NCBI GenBank assembly: GCA_001606155.1
Contig: LODT01000037.1
Location: 1,426,001 to 1,490,000 of the forward strand
Direction of reading: 5' to 3'
Source: Tieghemostelium lacteum
Lineage: Eukaryota; Evosea; Eumycetozoa; Dictyosteliales; Raperosteliaceae
Length of the DNA: 64,000 nucleotides
The position numbers and the translations under genes are program-made. Shown here piece after piece: positions 54,397-64,000 of the stretch. Numbering within the stretch: position 1 is the stretch's first letter; each line of letters opens with the position of its first letter. The notes below the pieces were generated by a model that was not told the origin of the DNA, made no database searches, and saw only the letters and a list, made by a program, of their open reading frames with translations.

Positions 54397-56031
54397 ATGA
54401 ATATAAATACAACAAGATACTACACATTGTTGGGTGTTGAACCATCTGCAACTTCTGAGGAAATTAAAAGAGCCTACAGAGATGCAGCGTTAAAATATCA
54501 TCCAGATCGTAATCCGGACCCCAATGCAGCAGAAATTGTAATTTCCCAAATTATCACTAAAAAAATATGATACAACATTTGTTGTATTTTAGAGTAATTT
54601 TTATTTGATTCTAACATTACTATTTATATATAGTTTAAAGAGATTTCACATGTCTATCAAATATTGATGGATGAAGACAAGAGAAAACTGTATGACCAAT
54701 ACGGTGAAGAGGGATTAAATCTGTTTGGTAATGATATTTTAGGTGAGGAAGCAGAGTTAATTGCTAAAGCATTTTCAGGAAGTATGAGACTACTAGTCTG
54801 TATATCATTTTTATTGGTTTGTGTATTGGTATTAGCACCAATATTCATAGTTGTTAAGATTAACGGTGCTGTAGATTGGAGTTGGGGAAAAGTGTTTTCA
54901 CCAATGTTCATTCTACTGTCAGTTAGTGCACTGATTTTCATACCTATGACTATTAGAACCAAGTCTTTAAAAACACTTTGCAACCTTATACATATACTGG
55001 CAATTATTGCATTCCTATCGATGATTTCTACCAATTTGGACGACAAATCAGATATTCAATGGTCATTGGTATTCATTCCAATTTACTTTATACTAGTTTC
55101 CAATCTACTATTTGCAATGTTTCCTTATTTACTCCCTAGTCACTATAGAAAGAGATTTACAGATGATAAGTTCTATGATCCCATTACCAATTTTTCTTTG
55201 GGTTACCCTGGATATGCATTTAGAAGACTATTATTCCCATTATTACAGATTTGGTTCTTTATATTTTTAGTTGTCAAATTGGACAATGTTGTAGGTTGGA
55301 GTTGGTGGATTAATGCCATTCCTGTACTATTGTTCTTATTCTTCACCTTTGTAGCAACTATTCTAGACAACAAATCACTAATGAAACATACTGCTCAATT
55401 TGAAGGAATGGAAGATGTAGGTAAAGCCAATTCCTTCATTCTATGCTGTCTATGCATTATATTCATTCCTTTGATAATTTTCATTGGTTTATTAATGACC
55501 TATCTCAATGGAAATGGATTTTCAATTGCTGCTGTTTTTATTCCAATATTTATTGTAGTTGGGTATGTATCTTGATATTTATCCGATCTTCAAAGTGCTA
55601 ATATCCTTAATATCTTATCTAAATTTAGTATTCTATTTTGTGCATGTTGTCTATTGGTACCATGTTTCTTGTGTTGTTCACCATTTGGAAAATCAGTATT
55701 TGATAATCAATTCCCAACCGGAGAAGAGGATTTGTTCTCTCTTCTCAATAGTAGAATGAGAAAACCACAAAAGTTTTTATCTGATCAACCATTTTATCCA
55801 GAGTATCAGAGTATAGGTAAAAAAGCAAAAAAGAGTCCAGATTCAATAACAGCAAGTACTGATTTACAAACTGATTCTAATAATTATTATAATCAAAATA
55901 TTGTAAAAGAAATTAAAGAACAAAAAAGAAAGAGTAACGAAGAAGCTAGTAGTAGCAGTCATAACAATAATAATACAGAAGATACAATTATTTCAATTAC
56001 AGATAACAGTAGTCCTATACCTGAAAACTAA
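54397..56031 (+). CDS. DnaJ domain fused to a TMEM185-like membrane domain
   Basis: Three exons, 54397-54537, 54634-55562 and 55629-56031, with introns of 96 and 66 nt (GTAATT and GTATGT donors), phases 0 and 2, giving 490 aa. The J domain is split: [20 protein letters not shown] with HPD ([10 protein letters not shown]) in exon 1, then [20 protein letters not shown]. Eight to nine hydrophobic helices follow with the W-x-W motifs of TMEM185/fragile-X-F-associated proteins ([32 protein letters not shown]). The tail is polar, Asn/Ser-rich and cytosolic. It probably recruits Hsp70 to an endomembrane. The frame is open back to an ATG at 54205, but that extension is T-rich leader; I start at the ATG 54397 next to the J domain. 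Confidence 0.85.
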
Positions 56032-56131
56032 AAGTACCTTCAGAAATAAATCAATTATTTAATTTACTTTTTAAATATTCTTTTTTGTGAATATATACAA
56101 TATTTATTGCAAATGATATATATTTTATATC

Positions 56132-56595
56132 TTAATCTAATTCATCATCATCTGATTGATTATCGTCCTCTTTTGGTAATGTTAATTTATCTTGTAGTGC
56201 CAAGATGGTTAGTGAAGTTGATATGATTACAATAATCAAAACAACAGAAACCAATAACAGTGTACCCATGACTATAATCAGGTGAGTTGTAACTTGTTTA
56301 ACCAATTCCTTGTCGGCATCATCTGGTTGAATATTTAGAAGATTAATCTCATTATTAAATGTAACCAATTCAATAATCTTTTCCATTACAACTGGACTTA
56401 TAATTTCCTTATTAGATAATGTTGATACCAACAATTCTTGATGAATTTCTTTTAATTGTTCCAATTGAATTGGTTGTGGTGTTGTGGTTGTAGTAGTTTT
56501 TTGTTTTTTATCATCATTAGTATTTACTGATAATTGATTATTTTTAATTTTCATTTGAGATTGAATATCTTTAATTTTATCATCTAATGATTCAC

Positions 56596-56631
<36 letters not shown>

Positions 56632-58104
56632 TACTATTATTATTGTTATTATTATTGCTGTTGTTTATATTATTTACAAATTCTTCTAGTTCTTTTTGCT
56701 CCTGTTGTTCTTTTAGTGATTTTAATTTAAATTGATCAGTAATGTTTTGGAATGATTCTTGTACCATAGATTTCATTTCCAATAGGAATATTTTATGTGC
56801 TCTCACCAATAGATAGTCAATGTGATAGATATTCCAATTATCAGTTGGTAAATGTTGAAGAAATACAATAATATCAGAGAACTCTTTTTCTTTGATATAG
56901 GTTGCCCATTCTTTAGTGGTAAGCAGAGCAGCACAAACATAGATATGGAAATATCCAAAATTAGGGCCATGTGCAATATAACTATCCCAAAGTCTAGTTG
57001 AGAGGGCATAGTCAAATTCTCTAGCCAACAGACAAATCATCCAACGAATAGAGAATAAAATGAAATCACAACCTTCATTGGTAAGGTGATCTGACAAGTG
57101 TAAGTCCTTTAATTTCACCAGTCTTTCCAATTTGATTGACATCTTTTGAATGCCATCGTGAAAATCGATAAATCTGTTCTTTAGGTTATTCATCAACAGT
57201 GAAAAACACCAAAATGTATCTGCTTCAACTTTCTCTAAAATATCATTATTTAAATCATTTAAGTCACCATACAAGTCTATTTAAAAGTTTTTACCTAATG
57301 TTAGTATTCTTGTTACCCCCATTCTATAATCCCTATAAATAAAATAACATACTAATATATTGTGATAAGAATACTAATAGAAATTGTGCTGGAATATCAT
57401 TTAAACCTTGAAAATAGGATATCTTTGGATTGGTGATCGACCACACATATAAAATTCTTTCTAGAATTTTATGAAGTATAGTAGATTGTATCAATTTTGT
57501 TGAACTGAATCCTTTTGGTACAGTTCTGGGTACATCTAATCTAATTTGATTCAATAGTGTTTTATCTACATTCTGTAAATCACCATTTCTATAAAACTGT
57601 GTAACCAATTGTTTATACTGGTTCTTCTTTTCAAATAATATCTTATTGTGTAAATTCTTTTCCTTTGGTAAATAATTCTATAGTTTTAGTGCATTAGTAT
57701 ACAAATTCTAATTATCTAACTCCTATATGTTCTATTCTCTATTCTACATACTAATAATAGTTTCCAAACAAGAGGTCTTTGCTCAACAGGTATACCTCCC
57801 CATGAAAGGTATCTCAATGAGTCTATATTAATAACATCTTGTGATAATAGAAACTTGAATTGACCATATCTAGATTTTGATTTACTCTCTAATTTCTGTT
57901 CTTTTATGACAAATGAAGATGTTCCTCCTGTTGTTAATTCCTCTTTTGAGAAACCTGGTATAAAAGAACCCCTGTAATTATAGAGATTTGACTCAATCTC
58001 TAAAATAGCCTGTATGGCATGTGGTGGAAATGCCTATTCATTACCTAAAATTAATATCAAGCCATATAATAGGTAGATATTTAACATTAACATACCAAAG
58101 CCAT
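56132..58104 (-). CDS. TBC1D22-like RabGAP with C-terminal membrane helix
   Basis: Four exons: 58096-58104 (9 nt, M-A-L), 57752-58033, 57353-57677 and 56132-57276; introns 62, 74 and 76 nt; phases 0, 0, 1; 586 aa. The TBC domain (about 75-385) reads LRYLSWGGIPVEQRPLVWKL, then the arginine-finger motif IRLDVPRT and the glutamine-finger motif YFQGLNDIPAQF, then VEADTFWCFSLLMN. Both catalytic fingers are intact. This set resembles TBC1D22. A coiled/Asn-rich region (about 400-480) and one membrane helix (LIIVMGTLLLVSVVLIIVIIS, about 545-570) with an acidic tail follow. The membrane segment is not usual for TBC1D22. The 9-nt first exon is the weakest part of the model. Confidence 0.82.
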
Positions 58105-58285
58105 ATTTCTTTAAAAGTGTTATAATTTTACAATAACCTCTTCTTTTACAATTATTTTAAAAAAAAAAAAAAAAAAAAATAAAATTAAATTAATTGAAAT
58201 ATTTTCTCTAATTTTAGAGAAATGAATGGAATTGATGAAATCTTGATATATTTACATTCTGTGTTGTGGTGGTTGCCGGTTATAT

Positions 58286-60295
58286 TTATTGATCATGCAT
58301 TTCAAATGGAGATTCATGAATAACTTGAACCAAAACATTTTTATATTTTTTCAGTATTTTGTTTAGTTCATCACGAGAGATATTTTCTCTCCACATTATT
58401 TCCTCAATATGATGAAGCCCTCTGAAATATGGAGACAGTCTCTTAAACAACTGATAGGATTTCGTTTTATCGTCTATATTTTCAAAAAATGTTTTTTCGT
58501 GGACACCCAATTGTGAGGGAACCAATGGAAATACTGGTGGTTGATATAGTAAATTGGTCTGACTTGAATATTGATTATTTAAATTTATATTTATATTTTG
58601 TTGCTGTTGTTGTTGTTGTTGCTGTTGTTGTATATTATTGTTATTATTAAAAGATTTCATATTATTATTTGGAAGTGGTATAATGAGGTGAATAAAGGTG
58701 TAGAGTTGAAGAATGAGGTCATGTTGTAGTAGCCAACCAACAACTTGAAGGAATTGTGAGTGATGAGTATTGAGGAATTTAGAAATGTGATCAGATAGTG
58801 GTCGTGCAGTTGAGAATCTCTGGAGAATATCTGGTAATTTAAAATCTGGGAATAAAATTGTAAACTTTTTGTTTAATTCAATATAGTCAAATGAATTGTT
58901 AGATGAAGGACTTAAGACATAATAGTTATTCTTTGTCATCATGTTGATGATTTTTGCTTTTTTCCAATAGACTAAATGGGAGGCTAGTCTGTAGATTTGA
59001 GCTAACGGTATATCCGTCTCTAACTGTAAATCTCTGAACGATTTAACAGGTCTTGCAACTTCTAGTAATTTCATTAGTGATGGACTACTATCGTACATTG
59101 GCAATGGTATAGAATCATTACCTGTAAATGGAAGTAATGCATGATAAGTTCTCACAGGATACAATGGATAATGGTCTGGATTATTTAATGAAGAATGAAT
59201 GTTTATCCATTTGTTTATACGAACATTGATAACACCTTTCTCAGTAAGACCATTGAATATATCTCTAATCTCTCTAGCTAGAGATGATCTAGCTAATATA
59301 CGATCTGTGAGATCCTTATGATTAGAAGTCGGAGAGTTCAATACATTACTACTACTAGAATTATTAGATTGTTCCTTATTTTGTGAATTTTGGTCATTGT
59401 TGACTAGTGATGAGTTCTGACTACTAGAACTTACAGATACAGATTGAGGTGGAGGAGGTGATGTAATATCAACAGAAGTCTGTTCAGTCAACCATTTCTC
59501 TCTCACAGCTAACATTTCATGTACCTGATCAGTTATATAATTACATCTCAATTGTTCATGTTTTAATGCTGCTGCCAATTGCATTGAAATTCTCTTAAAA
59601 CTATCCAAAACCTTTTGTTGTGATAGTTCTCGATTTCTAGCTGATATTACAAAAACTATATTAAAAAGTGTAATTTCATCATGATAGTTCTTATCATCAA
59701 CACCTGTTTTGCTCTTTACTCCCTTTGGTCTATCTTCACAAATTGGTTGTGTACGACTTCCTCCATTTCCACCACTATTACTACTACTACTATTATTATT
59801 ATTATTACTATTATTTAAAGACTCTTTTAATGTATGTGTAGGTAAAAGTTGACCTTCCTTTTTATCGGATCTATTTGTACTTTCTCTTAATGATTGGTGA
59901 TGACTAGCTGTATTATCATCTTGATCGTTATTTGATAATAGTGTTGGATGACCAACAAAAGTTGTATTTTCAATAGTCAATTCAAAAGATTGATCACAAA
60001 GTCTTTGTTTTGGAGTGAGAATAGGTGTGATTACAACTGATGGTAGATTATAGATAAAGTATTTATCTTTAAGATTGGATGTACTGGTTGTACTTTGATC
60101 TTGTTGTGATTGATCAGTTTCATTACTACTCTTATTGAGTCCAGGTTGATTTGGGTTCATGGTAGTCAGAGGATGTTGCTGTTTAAATGCTTTCAATGTC
60201 TCATCTGAAACTTTACTTCTTGTAACTGTTGGATATCTGAAAATTAGTTTATCACCACCAATAGATGTGTGAACAACTAATATTATACCCAACAT
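58286..60295 (-). CDS. nprl3: NPRL3, subunit of the GATOR1 complex
   Basis: Single exon, 669 aa, ATG at 60295. The start MLGIILVVHTSIGGDKLIFRYP is the longin-like N-terminus of NPRL3. The segment ITLFNIVFVISARNRELSQQ and later VRTYHALLPF, PARPVKSFRDLQLETDIPLA (winged helix) and the end HHIEEIMWRENISRDELNKI are NPR3 landmarks. Ser/Asn/Gln-rich insertions lengthen it. With NPRL2 and DEPDC5 it forms the GAP for Rag GTPases that turns off TORC1 when amino acids fall, at the lysosome. Its neighbours are not other GATOR genes. Confidence 0.92.
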   Translation of the reverse strand: MLGIILVVHTSIGGDKLIFRYPTVTRSKVSDETLKAFKQQHPLTTMNPNQPGLNKSSNETDQSQQDQSTTSTSNLKDKYFIYNLPSVVITPILTPKQRLCDQSFELTIENTTFVGHPTLLSNNDQDDNTASHHQSLRESTNRSDKKEGQLLPTHTLKESLNNSNNNNNSSSSNSGGNGGSRTQPICEDRPKGVKSKTGVDDKNYHDEITLFNIVFVISARNRELSQQKVLDSFKRISMQLAAALKHEQLRCNYITDQVHEMLAVREKWLTEQTSVDITSPPPPQSVSVSSSSQNSSLVNNDQNSQNKEQSNNSSSSNVLNSPTSNHKDLTDRILARSSLAREIRDIFNGLTEKGVINVRINKWINIHSSLNNPDHYPLYPVRTYHALLPFTGNDSIPLPMYDSSPSLMKLLEVARPVKSFRDLQLETDIPLAQIYRLASHLVYWKKAKIINMMTKNNYYVLSPSSNNSFDYIELNKKFTILFPDFKLPDILQRFSTARPLSDHISKFLNTHHSQFLQVVGWLLQHDLILQLYTFIHLIIPLPNNNMKSFNNNNNIQQQQQQQQQQQNININLNNQYSSQTNLLYQPPVFPLVPSQLGVHEKTFFENIDDKTKSYQLFKRLSPYFRGLHHIEEIMWRENISRDELNKILKKYKNVLVQVIHESPFEMHDQ

Positions 60296-60441
60296 TGTTA
60301 TCTTTTAATTATAATAATCCCCAACAAAAGAAACTATAGATTATAAAATGAAAAATAAAAAAAAAAAAATCATTTGAACTAATCAATGAACATGTGCATA
60401 AGATAAGATAAAATAATAATGGGTATGGTTAATTTTTTATT

Positions 60442-62025
60442 TTATAAAGCAATAGTGTGTAAATTATTTAAATTCTTTGAAAATTCTGAATCAGGAGAAC
60501 CAAATCTATAGGAAACTTTTGGAGAAGAAGCAGATCTTGTGGTTCTAGTGTTTTGTTCTCTTTGTTGCTCTTTATAGGTATGAGATAAAATCGAGGATGA
60601 TGGTGATCTTTTGATAGATTCATTGAAACTATGACTTCCACCATGATGAGTGACAGTAGTTGTAGTATTGGTTGATGTCAAAATTGGAACATCAGAAACC
60701 AACAACGAAGAAGGTGCTGTTGTTGGAATGATACTACCACCATTATGGACCATTGCAGAAGAAGAGGACAATTGGAATCCATTTTGAGAATTTGATAGTG
60801 GTGATGGAATAGGTGTTATTGAACATGATGAAGTTGCAGGAACATAGTTTTGTTTCTTTAGATCATCTTCCTCCTGAGCGATCATTTCTATTACACAATC
60901 AAGGAATCTTATAGCAATATCTTGGTCACCCATGAAATAGAGAGTTGGCTCAAAAATCTCACATTCAGAGAGGAACAGTTTACCATCGTGATAACGTAAC
61001 ATGTCAATTCTAGCATAAAGTATTCTAGGATGCTTCTCGATAATTCTGTCCATGATGGATTGCGCCAATTGAATTTCAGATAGTGGAGGATTTGGGTTCT
61101 TCTCAACTGTTCCACCATAACCTTCTTGAACACGAAAATCATTCTTACTAGGTCTTTTGATGATGGAGTGACTGAATTTACCATTAAAGAAAATAAATGA
61201 AGTCTCACCTTGGTCGTGGATAGTCGAGATGAATGGTTGTAAAAGTACATCAGATTTTTCTAGTAGTTCCATATAGGAATCTTTATACTCTTCGTGAGAA
61301 TCCAAATGGAACTTGGTAGTACCATATCCACCTGCACCAATACATGGTTTGAAAACGAATTCCTTTTGATTACCACTGAATCTACCAGATTTCTTTCCTT
61401 CCTCAATTGATTTCAATAATGACTTTTTCTCATTTGGACGTATAAATATTGTAGGTATTATTTTAATATTGGATAAGGAAGAGGAAGAAGAGCAAGTAGA
61501 TGAAGAAGTTTGTTTCTTTGATTTACTGCTGTTATTGTATAAATAATTATTGATATTTTGAAATTCATCCAAATAATTCTTATCAATGTTCCATCTAATA
61601 GCACCCAGATCATTTAATACCCTAATTCCTAGTGATTGTATGTAGTCGATCCATTTCTTAAATTTATCAACTTTAAGCACATAATCCTAAAATATCCAAA
61701 TATTTATAATATTAATATTTTTTTTCAATTCAAATAATTCACTATTAAGAGAATTAATCCTATAAAGAGAGAGAGAATACATTACCCATAAGGATCTAAT
61801 AATTAAGACATCAAATTTCTCGCTACTCCAATCGACACTTTCATCATCCCAAACCAAAAATTGAAATCTAATTTTTTTGAGACTTGCCAAATTAATTAGA
61901 ATTTGATCATCCTCCGATAATGTTGGGAACCCACCAGATGTCACAAATCCAATACTTAAAGTGAAGTCTGGAGTGACATTACCACTGTTGCTTGATGCTT
62001 CTATTGAGTTGAATACACTTGTCAT
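60442..62025 (-). CDS. Bacterial-type ATP-grasp ligase-like protein
   Basis: Two exons, 61786-62025 and 60442-61686, with a 99-nt intron (GTAATG donor, phase 0), giving 494 aa. The N-terminal block (IGFVTSGGFPTLSEDDQILI, then FLVWDDESVDWSSEKFDVLI and, across the junction, RSLWDYVLKVDKF) is that of a bacterial ATP-grasp family of unnamed ligases related to glutathione synthetase and RimK. ATP-binding residues occur in EFVFKPCIGAGGYGT, DVLLQPFISTI, GETSFIFFNGKFSHSIIKRP and YARIDMLRYHDGKLFLSECEIFEPTLYF (split here into motifs: ARIDM and ECEIFEP bind metal). The last 130 residues are Ser/Thr-rich and disordered. The substrate is unknown; ancient transfer from bacteria is possible. An intron shows it is settled in the host genome. 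Confidence 0.82.
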
Positions 62026-64000
62026 TGTGTTTGGATATCAAAATCTCTTCTCTGTGAGAATATTAAAATTACTACTATGCTAATGCTAATTACTACTATG
62101 TTTAAAAATTAATGTATATACTCTGGTATTGGATATTTTTGGTAAACTTGATCCTATAATTTTATATATAAAAAAAATATATAAAAATTTTAAAAAATTT
62201 TATAATCAGTCAGTATTTCTTTCTTTGATATAACTGTTACACTACTGGTGTACTGATTAATTATTATTATTATTATTTGTTGTTATTTAACACCAATAAA
62301 TTTTCCTGAATTTTGGAAATATATATGAAAAAGTATAACAAGACAAATAATAATATTTTTAAAAAAAAATAAATATATAAATAGAATTAAAAGATGAAAG
62401 AGTGTAACACAAATTTAGTAGAATAGAAATATTTGATTAACCAAAAAAAAAAAAAAAAAAAATAATAATTAAATCAATTAAACTAATATAGTAAATTTAA
62501 GTGGAAATTGATTTAATGTTTAAATCTATTTTACAATAATTACCCACTACTCCACTTGTTGTATTAGTAGTTAGTTTAATCTACAAAAAACTAAAGCAAC
62601 TAGTATAGGAATATATAAATGTAGGAAACAAATATCCCAAACCAAAAATATTATTATAAGATATTTGTTATGAAAAAAAATTAATAAAATTGATTGATAG
62701 AAAATAAATAATAACCAATTAGAAATAAAATATTATTATTAATTTTAAGAAAGCTGTATTGGTTTTGAGGTTGATTATTATTTTTTTTTTTTTTGGATAA
62801 TAAATCTTTGCACTCTTATGCTAAATAGGGTTTGTGCTTTTTTTTTGATATTTTTACTCTTTTTTTTTTTCAAAAACATTAGTTTTGTTTAACCTCAACC
62901 AAGAAGCACATCTATCAACTAAATATGTGTGTGATTTTTGGTTCCTGTTTGAAATTTAATCACAACCACATCTGATAAACAAAGTTGACTTAAAAAAAAA
63001 AAACTTTTGTGAAAACAACAAATATTATGAATTTTACTATTTTTAAACTACTAATATACTTTATGCATATCTAGGCGATGATTATACAAAAATTATTGGT
63101 ATTAAAACAATTCTCTACACTCTCTATTTAAACATACCCTAAATATCACCACGCTTAGTTATTGTTGTTGATGTTGTTGTTTGGTTTTTCAAACTTTGAT
63201 TTCAAATGAAACTTTCAATCTGGGGATATATTTCAAATGCTATGTTGTGTTTGTTTTAATATAAATAGTCAGTATAAATAAAAAAAAATAACAAATAATA
63301 ATCAATCAAATAATCAAATATGTTTAACAAAAAACAAAAAAAAAACACAAGTATTTATATGTGCAACTACACTACTTTTGCAAGTACACCCCCTCCTCTT
63401 TATAATGGTAGGGTTTAAAATAGCAATATGAAAAAATCACCTTTAACCCCAGTGTTGTGGGTGAAAGTGTGAGTGTGGGCCAGATTTTAAAAAATATGTT
63501 ATTGTTATGTACAAAAAAGGTGTGGGAAGGTTTATGGTGTTAAAAAAATCATCACCAATGCAAAGTTTATTAATAATTATAATAACTTATTGGTTAGTTT
63601 TTAATACGAATCATTAATAAATCTGTAAATGTGTTGATGGTTAATAATAGATCATTGTCCTTTGGATATCGAAAATAAACAATATGGCTTTTTGAATTCA
63701 CAATATTTAATTAACTTTAATCTAATATTAGATTTTCTTTTGATTTCTTTTTTTTTTTTTTTTTTTTTGGTTTTGTAAACAAAGATATCACAATGGATAT
63801 GATGATGTAAACCTTAAAAAATAAAAATATCGTAACCCCCGTGATCTTAACATATCAGCCTTTTACTCTATATTTTATTTTTAAAAATATATCAATAATT
63901 TAACCAAAAATAAAATCTCTCTTGATTTGGTTGTTTGTTTTTTTTGTTAGGTTCTCTGTATAGTATATTTTCTTTTTTGGGTGTGATTTGTGTTTTTTTT
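62026..64000. other. Long region without a recognised gene
   Basis: About 2 kb to the window edge. A/T homopolymers (A19 at 62443, T20 at 63751 and others) and short GT/CA-rich stretches, for example tgtgggtgaaagtgtgagtgtgggcc near 63458-63482, resemble dictyostelid promoter DNA with G-box-like sites. I see no open frame, tRNA boxes or repeat family. It is likely the promoter of the ATP-grasp gene and of a gene beyond the edge. Confidence 0.5.

Noticed and set aside
1-64000. Transposons, virus-like elements, CRISPR arrays
   Set aside because: No reverse transcriptase, integrase, transposase, capsid or long terminal repeat was seen, and repeats are only microsatellites.
62026-64000. Hidden gene in the last 2 kb
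   Set aside because: All frames are closed by dense stops, and no splice-compatible string of coding character was found.

Overview
The window comes from a social amoeba (dictyostelid). The signs are AT-rich DNA, A/T homopolymers between genes, short introns (mostly 57-150 nt) with GTATGT or GTAAGT donors, asparagine- and glutamine-rich insertions, FNIP repeats, and dictyostelid-type genes such as a CH-IQ-RhoGEF-PH-ArfGAP-PH protein of the GxcDD kind and GSK3. GC content looks too high for D. discoideum; I cannot name the species. I saw no tRNA, rRNA, CRISPR array, virus-like element or recognisable transposon.

Layout. 0-17 kb holds a VIT/ZZ/vWA protein, a TCAIM-like mitochondrial protein, a polyQ coiled-coil protein, an LRR-like protein, a TPR/EF-hand protein, TANGO6, ribosomal eL31, an MRH membrane protein and a TMUB/Dsc3-like ubiquitin-fold membrane protein. 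17-32 kb holds a BABAM1(MERIT40)-BTB fusion, methionine aminopeptidase 1, a GT10 fucosyltransferase-LamG fusion, the GxcDD-like gene (one gene spread over two large open frames) and PTER. 32-44 kb holds a PPR protein, a coiled-coil protein, mitochondrial cpn10, a GPR180/TMEM145-like receptor, a GEP4-like phosphatase, an LPA acyltransferase, KCTD9 and an EML-like WD40 protein. 43.8-49.8 kb is a run of four genes for secretory-pathway proteins: a membrane-anchored I29 cathepsin-propeptide protein, divergent from a CAP-CAP-papain protease that lacks its own propeptide; a secreted protein with deaminase-like HSE and PCKDC motifs; and a Cys-rich secreted protein. 50-62 kb holds an FNIP-repeat protein, gskA (GSK3), a DnaJ-TMEM185-like protein, a TBC1D22-like RabGAP with a C-terminal membrane segment, NPRL3 and a bacterial-type ATP-grasp enzyme. 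The last 2 kb has no gene I can support.

Gene models were built by hand. Introns were placed where GT..AG sites preserve the frame and the family alignment, and exon coordinates are in each entry. Several genes have very small first coding exons (cpn10 only ATG, TBC 9 nt, EML 20 nt, gskA 22 nt).

The best leads are the secreted deaminase-like protein, the divergent I29-inhibitor/CAP-CAP-papain pair, the BABAM1-BTB fusion, and the GxcDD-like gene, whose ArfGAP lacks the catalytic arginine and may be removed by intron retention.
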